Source: Abyssibacter sp.
GTDB lineage: Bacteria > Pseudomonadota > Gammaproteobacteria > Nevskiales > OUC007
Direction of reading: 5' to 3'
Assembly: GCA_023146115.1 (NCBI GenBank)
Contig: JAGLCS010000086.1
Span: 1 to 50,604 of the forward strand
DNA length: 50,604 bases
Below the pieces are notes generated by a model. The model was given only the letters and a program-made list of their open reading frames with translations, did no database searches and was not told the origin of the DNA. The position numbers and the translations under genes are program-made. Positions 1 through 8,741 of this stretch are shown here, in pieces (within the stretch, counting starts at the first letter, position 1; each line of letters opens with the position of its first letter).

Positions 1-175
1 CGGCCCAACGTCGACTTGCCGCAGCCGGATTCGCCGACCAGGCCCAGGGTCTGGCCACGGGCGATGTCGAAGGACACGCCATCCACGGCCTTCACCTGGG
101 CGACGGTGCGTCGCAGCAGACCGCCCTTGACTGGGAAATGCTTGGTCAGATTGCGGACGCGTAGCAAGGGCGCGC

Positions 176-179
<4 letters not shown>
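1..179 (-). CDS. Oligopeptide/dipeptide ABC transporter ATP-binding protein (OppF/DppF type), 5' part only
   Basis: Only the first 59 residues lie in the window; the gene runs off the left edge. The visible N-terminus begins [20 protein letters not shown] and contains a complete Walker A motif (GESGCGKST) near residues 49-57, as in the second ATPase of Opp/Dpp peptide importers. It would sit on the cytoplasmic face and hydrolyse ATP to drive peptide uptake with its partner ATPase. Its ATG overlaps the stop of the upstream ATPase gene by four bases (ATGA), the tight coupling expected of an importer operon. The remainder of the gene, including Walker B and the signature motif, cannot be seen. 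Confidence 0.9.
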
Positions 180-1158
<979 letters not shown>

Positions 1159-1159
<1 letters not shown>

Positions 1160-2046
1160 CAGGTTTTCTTCGGGTCGAACGCGTCCTGCAACGCGTCGGA
1201 GAACATGTTGAAGGCCATCACCAGCACAAACAGAAAGACGGAGGCGGCGAGGAAATTGTTGAAGAACCCGGTGGTGACTTCATTCGTGGATTCCGAAATC
1301 ATCAGGCCCCAGGACACGCCGTTCTTCACGCCCAGACCCAGGAACGACAGGATCACCTCACTCTTGATCGCCGAGACGAAGGTGATCGTCGCCTGCACGA
1401 GCAGAATATGTGTGGTGTTCGGGATGATATGGCGCGAAATGATCTGCCATTCCGGAACGCCCAGCGCATGGGCCGCTTCAACGAACTCGAAACCCTTGAG
1501 CCGGATCACCTCGGCCCGGACCAGGCGTGCGGTCGTGGTCCAGAATGTTGCCACCATGGCCACGTGCATCGAAAAGGCATAACCCTGTAGCGCGAAGGCC
1601 ACCGCCGCCACGAACAGGTAGAACGGGATCGAATCCAGCACGCCCTTGAGCCACAGGATGATCTCGTCCGGCCAGCGCCCAGCGAAGAATCCGGAAATAG
1701 CCCCCATGATCGCGCCGAGAACGGTCGACAACACCGCCACGACCAGGCCGATCTCGAATGCGGTCTTGGTCGAGAAGATCGACCGCTCGAAGATGTCCTG
1801 TCCGTTGCGGTTGGTGCCGAACCAGTGCTCCGCAGAGGCTTCGGCATTGATCGTCGGGGTTAGCGTGTTCCAGTCCTGGCCCCATAGCCCGGCCCAGACG
1901 CCCAGCGCAATGCCGAGATAGACCAGCACGATGACCAGCGAGGTCATGCCCCAGCGGTCACGCAGGAGCTTGCGGGCGGCCTTGCTCCATAGGGATTCGC
2001 CCTGCTTGCGCGGCGCGGGCGCTGTCTCTGCCGTTGTCGTGGTCAC
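1159..2046 (-). CDS. Peptide ABC transporter permease (OppC/DppC type)
   Basis: This is an inner-membrane permease of 295 residues. It has an N-terminal OppC-type segment with one membrane helix (about residues 35-55), a periplasmic stretch containing HWFGTNRNGQDIFER, which is a hallmark of OppC/DppC, and a BPD_transp_1 core of about five helices. The cytoplasmic EAA-type loop (EAAHALGVPEWQIISRHIIPN) contacts the ATPases. Translation starts at a GTG that overlaps the OppB-type stop (GTGA), so the two permeases are probably translationally coupled. It pairs with the 2043-2996 permease to form the membrane channel. Confidence 0.94.
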
Positions 2047-2996
2047 TTCAGGGATACTCGCGGATCAATCACCTTGTACATCACATCGGTGGCGATCAAG
2101 GTCAGAACAAAGAGCACGGCCGTCGCGCCGACGACCGCCTTGAGGATCGGCTGGTCACCCGTGGTGATGGCGTCATACGTCACCTTGCCGACGCCGGGAA
2201 TGCCGAAATAGCTTTCGATTAGCAGGCTGCCGGAAATCACCACCAGCGGTATCGAGAACATGATGCGCGTGATGATCGGAATCGCCGCGTTACGCAGCAC
2301 ATTACGAAACAGCAGTTTGATCGGGGGCGTGCCGAAGGCGCGCGCCGTGCGGACGTGGTCGCGATTCATTTCCTCGACGATCACCGCCCGGTAGAAACGG
2401 GTGTTATAGCCCAGCGACACGAACACAATCGCCAGTGTCGGCACCGTCACGTAGTAGAGGTAGTCGGCAAGGCTGTAGACCTCCCAGCCGCGAACCGGGA
2501 AATAATTGATGCCATAGCTGGACGACAGCAGCACCTGGAAGCCGATGATGATGATCAGGAAACTGATCGACATGCCGACCACGGCGCCCGCCATGATGGC
2601 GCGGTCGATCAGGCCGCCGCGGTAAAAGCCGGCGACGAGCGCCAGCACTACCGCCAGAACGTTTCCGAGCACGAATCCTGGCAGCGTCAGTGCCAGCGAC
2701 ACCGGGATGGTTCGGGTCAGGATTCGCGAGACTCGTTCACCGGTGGAATCGGAGTAGCCGAATTCCAGCGTGACCAGCTGCCGCAGGTAGTCGGCATAAC
2801 GAACGAAGAACGGCTCGTCGTAGCCCAGCTGCGAGCGAATCTCGGCGATTTGCTCGGGCGTGGCGTTCTTGCCAATCAGTTCGTAGGTCTTGTCCGGGCC
2901 GAAGTAGACCATCAGCACGAAGCTGATGAAGGTGACGCCGAGCACCAGCGGAATGCCGGTGACCAGCTTGCGCAAGGCGTATTGAAGGGTATCCAT
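2043..2996 (-). CDS. Peptide ABC transporter permease (OppB/DppB type)
   Basis: This 317-residue integral membrane protein is the first permease of the importer. The N-terminal helix (residues about 9-31) is followed by a periplasmic region with the PEQIAEIRSQLGYDEPFFVRY stretch seen in OppB/DppB, then the BPD_transp_1 core. The EAA loop (RTARAFGTPPIKLLFRNVLRN) is present near residues 222-242. It is separated from the substrate-binding protein gene by about 100 bases that hold a small hairpin. No clear ribosome-binding site precedes the ATG at 2996. Confidence 0.94.
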   Translation of the reverse strand: MDTLQYALRKLVTGIPLVLGVTFISFVLMVYFGPDKTYELIGKNATPEQIAEIRSQLGYDEPFFVRYADYLRQLVTLEFGYSDSTGERVSRILTRTIPVSLALTLPGFVLGNVLAVVLALVAGFYRGGLIDRAIMAGAVVGMSISFLIIIIGFQVLLSSSYGINYFPVRGWEVYSLADYLYYVTVPTLAIVFVSLGYNTRFYRAVIVEEMNRDHVRTARAFGTPPIKLLFRNVLRNAAIPIITRIMFSIPLVVISGSLLIESYFGIPGVGKVTYDAITTGDQPILKAVVGATAVLFVLTLIATDVMYKVIDPRVSLK

Positions 2997-3027
2997 GGAC
3001 GTTGGTTAACGGTAAGGGGGTAGGGAT

Positions 3028-3045
3028 GAGGAGAGGTCACTCCTC
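3028..3045 (-). promoter_or_regulatory. Intercistronic stem-loop between the binding-protein and permease genes
   Basis: GAGGAG and CTCCTC pair perfectly around a six-base loop in the roughly 100-base gap between the binding-protein stop and the OppB-type start. There is no T tract on either side, so it does not look like a terminator. In many importer operons a hairpin here stabilises the binding-protein part of the mRNA; that role is an inference. Confidence 0.35.
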
Positions 3046-3096
3046 CGAGTGGCAGCCTGGCCCTCGATCATAGGGCGCGCGCCTGAGACCTCGGCC

Positions 3097-4920
3097 TTAC
3101 TCCTCACTGCCTCCGGTCTTTACATCCACGTACTTCAACCAGAATCCGCCGAGAATCTCGCGGTCCGGCACCCCGACCACATTCTTGTGCCAGAGATAGA
3201 CCTTGTTGCGAGACATCCCGGTGATGGCGACACAGTCATCGATGACCATTTCGTTCATCTTGCGATACAACTCGGTGCGCTCCGGGCCAGGCTGCATCGT
3301 TGATGCCTGTTCAAACAGCGCGTCGAATTCAGGGTTCGCGTAGTTCGGGTTGTTCGAGCCCGGTGTGCGGTTCGGGCCGTAGAACAGTTGCAGGGTGTTT
3401 TCGGCATCGGGGTAGTCCAGTCCCCAGCCGAGCCCGCCGATATCGAGCTGACTGGTCTTGATGGCCTTGTTGAAATCGCCGAAGGTCGCGAAGGTGCGGC
3501 CCTGGATCTTCGCCAGCGGGAAGCCGAGCTGGTTCATGAAGCCGCGAAACTGCTCGAACACCTGGCGGTAGAACACGGCGGATGAATAGCCGTAGGTCAG
3601 TTCCGGCAGGGTTTCCGGTGTCCAGCCAGCGTCGCGTAGCTGCTGTTTGGCTTTTTCCATGTGCTGGGTCACCGAGGCCTCAGACAGCGATGGATCAAAC
3701 TCCGGCACCACCGGCGCGATAATCCCCGGAAACACCGTGCCAATCCCCGAGTAGAACCGCTCGTTGCGTTCGGCCCACGAGAAAGCATCGCGCATGGCGC
3801 AACGCAGCGCCTTGTTCTTGGCCTCGATGGCGGGGTCGTCGTTGTAGCCGAAGTACGGCTTGTCCATGTTGAAGTAGGTGTAGATGAAACCGGCTTCAAC
3901 ACCGCTCTTCCAGTGGTAGCGCTTGGCCCAGGCATCGCTGACGGTGACGGGCTGCTTGGAGCCCAGCACCGAATCGATCTGCTCCACCGGCACCGAGGTG
4001 AACTGCACTTCCTTGTCAGACGTGAACGACGCCCAACGCGAAGCGGTTTCGGTGATGAAATCGATTTCCAGGCGATCGACGAAAGGTGGCGCCTTGCCAT
4101 CAATGGCATCCAGCCCGTAGTCGCCATGCACGGCGGGATCGAAGCCCTCGGCGGCCAGATCCACCGGTTCCTGCCGGAAGTTGGGATTGGGAACCAGCAC
4201 CGCTTTCGCTGTGGAGAAACGCTCGACCTTGTAAGGGCCGGAGCCGACCGGGTGGATCGACAGTTCGCGACCATATTTTTCGACGGCTTCCTGCGCGACG
4301 ATGCCCGAGAAGCCCATCGCCAGGGTGTAAGTCAGCTGCGGATAGGGTTTGACCAGCTTGATCTGGATGCTGTGATCATCCAACGCCTTCAGCCCTTCGA
4401 CGTCCTGGCTGTAGTCCGCGCCATCGTCTTTCCACTGGTCCAGACCGACGATGCGGCCTTGCCAGAGCCAGGCCCCCTGCGAGCGGTTCTTGGGGTCGAA
4501 ATGGCGTTTGATGGAATAGACGAAATCCTGCGCGACGACTTCGCGCCCCTTGCCGTCGGGAAACGCGGGGTCATCAATGAAACCGGAGCCTTCTTTCAGG
4601 TGGATGGTGTAGGTCAGACCGTCCTCGGACACTTCCGGCATCCCCTTGGCCAGATTCGGTTTCAGCTCGTAGGGACGCGCCAGGTACTTGTAGCTGTAGA
4701 GCGTGTCGTAGGCGTTGAGTACGACAAAGTTGGAATAGACCACCGCGGATTGCACGGGGTCGAGATTGACCGGAGCACCATCCATCGAATGCCGGTAGAC
4801 CTTCAATGGGGTGCCGTCCGCGTTGGTTTGCGGCTGTCCACCACCGCCGCATCCGGCTAGCAGGGCAATGGCAATAGAGGCGGCGACCGCGCCAAGTGTT
4901 CGCGGGTTACGGTTGAGCAT
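3097..4920 (-). CDS. Peptide ABC transporter substrate-binding lipoprotein (OppA/DppA, SBP_bac_5 family)
   Basis: This is the extracytoplasmic solute receptor of the importer, 607 residues. A lipoprotein signal ends in LLAGC with the modified cysteine at residue 24, so it is probably tethered to a membrane lipid. The mature part has the family-5 solute-binding pattern: KVYRHSMDGAPVNLDPVQSA near the N-terminus, LEDGLTYTIHL-like EDGLTYTIHLKEGSGF, and the late TSQLDIGGLGWGLDYPDAENTLQLFYGPN block in the C-terminal lobe. The ATG at 4920 is preceded by a GGAGA ribosome-binding site at suitable spacing. It is the first gene of the operon transcribed leftward through oppB, C, D and F types. The ligand is unknown. 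Confidence 0.93.
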   Translation of the reverse strand: MLNRNPRTLGAVAASIAIALLAGCGGGGQPQTNADGTPLKVYRHSMDGAPVNLDPVQSAVVYSNFVVLNAYDTLYSYKYLARPYELKPNLAKGMPEVSEDGLTYTIHLKEGSGFIDDPAFPDGKGREVVAQDFVYSIKRHFDPKNRSQGAWLWQGRIVGLDQWKDDGADYSQDVEGLKALDDHSIQIKLVKPYPQLTYTLAMGFSGIVAQEAVEKYGRELSIHPVGSGPYKVERFSTAKAVLVPNPNFRQEPVDLAAEGFDPAVHGDYGLDAIDGKAPPFVDRLEIDFITETASRWASFTSDKEVQFTSVPVEQIDSVLGSKQPVTVSDAWAKRYHWKSGVEAGFIYTYFNMDKPYFGYNDDPAIEAKNKALRCAMRDAFSWAERNERFYSGIGTVFPGIIAPVVPEFDPSLSEASVTQHMEKAKQQLRDAGWTPETLPELTYGYSSAVFYRQVFEQFRGFMNQLGFPLAKIQGRTFATFGDFNKAIKTSQLDIGGLGWGLDYPDAENTLQLFYGPNRTPGSNNPNYANPEFDALFEQASTMQPGPERTELYRKMNEMVIDDCVAITGMSRNKVYLWHKNVVGVPDREILGGFWLKYVDVKTGGSEE

Positions 4921-5085
4921 GGATTCGTTCTCCGGAGAGGCTCGCTGGCCTATTCATACGCTTCTGTCGGCGTGGATCAGGCGCGAGGTCTGCTAAACAG
5001 GGAGTGCGGCCGCCGGGCGCCCGCGAATGCTTTCACCATACCAAATGCATGCCAACGCGGTCATGCGCGACGGAGCGCATGGGGG

Positions 5086-5562
5086 TCACTGCGGCATGGG
5101 GGTCTGGCTGCCGGCATCGATCTTCACGCGCCACGAACCGTCGGGCTGGCGCTCCCAGACATTGAGGTACTTGCCGCGCGATACCGGTTCGCCGTTGGAG
5201 CGCTTGACCGCGAGGTAGCGGCCCCAGGTCCAGCCCAGATCGCCCGAGTCGGCCACCTGACCCGATTCAGGTTCCCAGGTCACGGTGAACTGTTTCGACG
5301 ACGCCTGCATGGCGGCGACAATGTTGGGTCGGCCGAACACCGGCGGTGCGTCTTGGGGCAGGCGCACGGCATCCGCCACGAGGTAGGCGTCCAGCGCGCC
5401 GGCGAAGCCGTGCTGGCGCGACGTCTCGGAAAAATCACGGTCGACTGCGAGCAGCTCGTCGATGTTGGTCGGCGGCAGGCCGGGCGGCGTGGTTGCGCAG
5501 CCGGCCAGTGCGGCAAGCCAGGTCAGCCCGATCCAGATCCCATTGCACCGCACGATTGTCAC
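5086..5562 (-). CDS. Small lipoprotein with SnoaL/DUF4440-like fold
   Basis: The product is 158 residues starting at a GTG. Its signal peptide ends in ALAGC with the lipobox cysteine at residue 22, so a lipid-anchored envelope protein is expected. The mature part (LLAVDRDFSETSRQHGFAGALDAYL..., then WTWGRYLAVKRSNGEPVSRGKYLNVWERQPDGSWRVKIDAG) follows the pattern of DUF4440/SnoaL-like cone-shaped domains, which range from isomerases to ligand-binding proteins; no specific activity can be named. It is transcribed divergently from the metallohydrolase at 5651, with about 90 bases between the two. Confidence 0.8.
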   Translation of the reverse strand: MTIVRCNGIWIGLTWLAALAGCATTPPGLPPTNIDELLAVDRDFSETSRQHGFAGALDAYLVADAVRLPQDAPPVFGRPNIVAAMQASSKQFTVTWEPESGQVADSGDLGWTWGRYLAVKRSNGEPVSRGKYLNVWERQPDGSWRVKIDAGSQTPMPQ

Positions 5563-5650
5563 CCTGATGTCAGACGAGGCCGCTACTGTAGCCGGGATTG
5601 CGGGCTTGTAGACTCCGCTTTTTCAGCAATTGATTACCGGTCGTCGATTC

Positions 5651-7336
5651 ATGCGTTTCCCTCTCTCATCGCCGTCGCCCACCTGGCCCATTCGTTGGGC
5701 TTTGATTGGCTGGTTGCTCGCGATGGTGTCGGCCTGCGGAACGAGTCAGGCGCCGGATGAGAGCAGGGGCGGCACGCCGGTCGAGCCGCCGGATGGCGTC
5801 GCGCAGTGCGCGCCCGGCGAGCCCGTAATCGAGATGATCGGCGAGGTGACGTCCGCCGACGCCAAGACCTACGAGATCTTGCCGTTCTTTGTCGCCGCGG
5901 GCACCGGGCGGATCGAGGTGGCTTACGGCTGGAGCGACAACGGCGCCTTGCCCAGCACGCCGCTGACGGCGACGACCCTGGACCTGGGCGTGTGGGACCA
6001 CCACGGCTACCGCAATCCCGAAGGTTTCCGGGGCTGGTCCGGCAGCCGGCAGGGGCGGCTGGACCAGGATCGCGGGCCGGTGTTCATCACCGCAGCTTCC
6101 GCCGATCGCGGCTACCGGCCAGGGACGATCGAGCCCGGTGTCTGGTCGGTGGAACTCGGCATCGCCGCCGTCGGGCCATCCGGCGCGAGCTGGACGGTGC
6201 AGATCGAGTGTCTTGCCGATGTGGTTGGCGAATCGCCCGCCGCCGATCCGGTTGATCCAACGCATGTCGCCGACGCCTCCCCGGGCTGGTATCACGGCGA
6301 CTTTCACATGCACGGATACCACTCGAACCCGAATGCACCGGATTGGGGCGGTTTCATCGAGCAGGCACGGGCCGCCGATCTCGATTTTCTGATGGTCACC
6401 GAGTACGTCACCGGTCAGCACTGGGCGCAACTGGGGCCGGTGCAGCGGGCGAATCCGGATCTACTGATCTGGCCAGGCCGAGAAATCATCACCTACTTTG
6501 GGCATGCCAACAGCTTCGGCGAGACGCCGGATGTGATCGAGTATCGCCACGGATTCGAGGACGTGACCCTGGGGGCCGTGCAGCAGGCGAGCGTGGAGGC
6601 CGGGGCGTTGTTTGGCGTCAACCACCCAACCACTTTCGAAGGCGCCTTGTTCGAGAATTTCTGCCGGGGCTGTGCGTTCCAACTCGAAGAAGATATCGAC
6701 TGGTCGCTGGTCGATACGATCGAGGTGCAAAACGGTCCGGCAAAGGTTTCGGGCAGCGAGGTGGGGCTGCCGATTCCGCTGGAAATCCAGAACCCGTTCA
6801 CGCTGTCGGCGCTGCAACTGTGGGACGACGTGATTGCGCAGGGCGCATTCCCCACGGCGGTATCAGGCTCGGATTCCAAGGGTGTCGATGCCCCGGAAGA
6901 CCGCGAACGCAAGGGGTATGGCAGCTCGGCCACGGTGGTTTATGCGCAGGCGCTTTCGCGCCCGGCGCTGGCCTCGGCGATCCGTGCCGGTCACGCCTAC
7001 GTGAAAACCCTGGGCGCAGCCGGTTCGCCAGACGTGACCCTGCAAATCGCCACCGCGGATGGACAGTCGGGCATCTATGGAGACTCGGTCGCGGCCGACA
7101 CCGCGACGATCACGACCACCGTCATCGGCGGCAGCGGCCAGACGCTGACCTATTATCGGGATGGCGTCATCGCTCGCGTCATGCCGATCACCAGCGATCC
7201 GCAGGTCGATACCTGGGATGTCAGCCGCTCGGACAGCTCCGGGCCGCTCGGCACGGCAGTACGCCTGCAGGTTGCCAGCCCCGGGGTGATCACGGTGATC
7301 GGCAACCCGGTGTTTCTGACTGCGCCAGGCCTCTGA
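5651..7336 (+). CDS. CehA/McbA-type PHP metallohydrolase lipoprotein
   Basis: A 561-residue protein when started at the ATG at 5651; a TTG seven codons upstream is the alternative. The signal peptide ends in MVSAC (cysteine 29), a plausible lipobox. The region from about residue 214 has the PHP-type metal-binding pattern: HGDFHMHGYHSN, then FLMVTEYVTGQHW, PGREIITYFGHAN, FGVNHP and SGSDSKG, in the order used by CehA/McbA-family phosphoesterase-like hydrolases. Residues before this look like a beta-rich N-terminal domain. The substrate is not predictable; relatives hydrolyse carbamates or phosphoesters. It is divergent from the DUF4440-like lipoprotein. Confidence 0.82.
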   Translation: MRFPLSSPSPTWPIRWALIGWLLAMVSACGTSQAPDESRGGTPVEPPDGVAQCAPGEPVIEMIGEVTSADAKTYEILPFFVAAGTGRIEVAYGWSDNGALPSTPLTATTLDLGVWDHHGYRNPEGFRGWSGSRQGRLDQDRGPVFITAASADRGYRPGTIEPGVWSVELGIAAVGPSGASWTVQIECLADVVGESPAADPVDPTHVADASPGWYHGDFHMHGYHSNPNAPDWGGFIEQARAADLDFLMVTEYVTGQHWAQLGPVQRANPDLLIWPGREIITYFGHANSFGETPDVIEYRHGFEDVTLGAVQQASVEAGALFGVNHPTTFEGALFENFCRGCAFQLEEDIDWSLVDTIEVQNGPAKVSGSEVGLPIPLEIQNPFTLSALQLWDDVIAQGAFPTAVSGSDSKGVDAPEDRERKGYGSSATVVYAQALSRPALASAIRAGHAYVKTLGAAGSPDVTLQIATADGQSGIYGDSVAADTATITTTVIGGSGQTLTYYRDGVIARVMPITSDPQVDTWDVSRSDSSGPLGTAVRLQVASPGVITVIGNPVFLTAPGL

Positions 7337-7350
7337 CAGAAGCAGGCAGG

Positions 7351-7415
7351 CGCCCGTTGGCGAAATCTGGGCGGCACCCTATGCTGTGCCAGCCTGCACG
7401 GGAAGCTTGCCGTGC
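7351..7415 (+). promoter_or_regulatory. Tandem hairpins in the leader of the mgtE gene
   Basis: Three inverted repeats lie in the 105-base gap before mgtE: CGCCC/GGGCG (7351-7355 with 7369-7373), GGCAC/GTGCC (7373-7377 with 7386-7390) and GCACGG/CCGTGC (7396-7401 with 7410-7415). The first two share one base, so they would compete. The leader is much shorter than a classical M-box magnesium riboswitch and I do not see that motif. A structured regulatory leader is possible but unproven. Confidence 0.35.
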
Positions 7416-7441
7416 CCGGGCCTGTCCACCTGGGTCGACCG

Positions 7442-8674
7442 ATGCCAACAGATACCGATTCCCCACTTGATGCTGCCTCCACGGTCGCAGTGCGACTGGT
7501 GAAGACCGTTCGCCACCGTGCCCCCCAGGATGCAGCGCGCTTGCTGCAAAAGGTGGATGCCACCACGGCGGCCGCGGCGCTGGCACAACTGCCACAGGCA
7601 TCGCGATCACGCATTCTCGCGACCATGGCGCCGGCGGAGCGCGCGGCGCTGTCGGCCTTGCTGCCGGCCACCGTTGGCGATGCCCCGCCAGCGCTGGTGA
7701 CCTCGGATCGGCATACGGTTGGTGCGCTGACCGAACCCGCGCCCTTGGTGGTTGCCCCGGATGCCCGTGTCGTTGATGTGACCGAGCGCGTGCGCGATGC
7801 CAGCCGGACTGCTCTGGTGACCTACGTTTACGTGGTCGAGGATCAGCGCCTCGTCGGCGTGGTGACGATGCGCGATTTGCTGTTGGCCGATAGCCAGGCG
7901 GCCGTTTCCGACGTCATGCTGCCGGAGCCGTTCTTTTTGACGCCGGAAACCAGCGTCGAGGCCGCGATGCGCGCGATGGTGCATCGCCACTACCCGGTTT
8001 ATCCGGTCTGCCAGGAGGACGGACATTTTCTCGGCGTGGTGCCCGGCCACGCCCTATTCGAAGATCACAGCTTCGAACTCACCGCCCAGTCCGGCCTCAT
8101 GGTCGGGGTGGATCAGGACGAGCAGGTCAGCACGCCTTGGGCGCGATCGCTCAAGATGCGCCACCCCTGGTTGCAGGTGAACCTCGTCACCGCCTTTGCG
8201 GCGGCCGCCGTGGTCGGGTTGTTCGAGGGCACGCTGGAGCGCATCGTGATTCTGGCCGCATTTTTGCCCGTGCTGGCCGGTCAGGCAGGCAACACCGGTT
8301 GCCAGGCAATGGCCGTGACATTGCGCGGTCTGGCGCTGGACGACGTGCCCCGAAGCGCCGTCGCGGGGCTGCTGCGCAAGGAGTCGATTCTAGGGCTGGT
8401 CAACGGTTGTCTCACCGGGTTCTCGGCCGCTGTCGGGATGTGGATTTACGCCACGGTCACCGACACCCCCGGCGCCTGGATGTTGGCCGTGGTCGTGGTG
8501 CTGGCTATGATCGGTAGCTGCCTGCTGAGCGGTGTCGTCGGAGTGGCCGTCCCGTTAACGCTGAAAAAATTGGGCGCCGATCCGGCCACGGCATCGAGCA
8601 TTTTTCTGACCACCGCCACGGATGTCGTGAGTCTCGGCCTGTTCCTGGGCCTGGCCTCATTGCTGGTGCTGTGA
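7442..8674 (+). CDS. mgtE: MgtE-family magnesium transporter
   Basis: A 410-residue inner-membrane Mg2+ channel, starting at the ATG at 7442 (a GTG ten codons upstream lies within a leader hairpin). A short N-terminal superhelical domain (LLQKVDATTAAAALAQLP...) precedes two CBS domains (about residues 90-215), which sense cytosolic Mg2+. Five membrane helices follow, with the selectivity stretch LPVLAGQAGNTGCQA and, in the last part, TTATDVVSLGLFLGLA, whose aspartate is the Mg2+-binding pore residue in known MgtE. The N-domain is shorter than in typical MgtE proteins of about 450 residues. The gene directly precedes the biosynthetic cluster but is probably not part of it. Confidence 0.92.
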   Translation: MPTDTDSPLDAASTVAVRLVKTVRHRAPQDAARLLQKVDATTAAAALAQLPQASRSRILATMAPAERAALSALLPATVGDAPPALVTSDRHTVGALTEPAPLVVAPDARVVDVTERVRDASRTALVTYVYVVEDQRLVGVVTMRDLLLADSQAAVSDVMLPEPFFLTPETSVEAAMRAMVHRHYPVYPVCQEDGHFLGVVPGHALFEDHSFELTAQSGLMVGVDQDEQVSTPWARSLKMRHPWLQVNLVTAFAAAAVVGLFEGTLERIVILAAFLPVLAGQAGNTGCQAMAVTLRGLALDDVPRSAVAGLLRKESILGLVNGCLTGFSAAVGMWIYATVTDTPGAWMLAVVVVLAMIGSCLLSGVVGVAVPLTLKKLGADPATASSIFLTTATDVVSLGLFLGLASLLVL

Positions 8675-8741
8675 CGGTCCGGATGCGGTTGCTAGTCGCA
8701 AGGTAGTATCTCATCGCTGTTCAGTCCTTGTTCACCGTCCA

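Noticed and set aside
3661-4860. A 399-codon plus-strand frame opposite the binding-protein gene
   Set aside because: The minus strand encodes a clear OppA-type protein with lipobox and family motifs. The plus frame has no domain and is a GC-rich shadow.
8689-8709. Possible -35 (TTGCTA) and -10 (TAGTAT) boxes before the NRPS gene
   Set aside because: The spacing is only nine bases, too short for a sigma-70 promoter. The cluster promoter is left uncalled.
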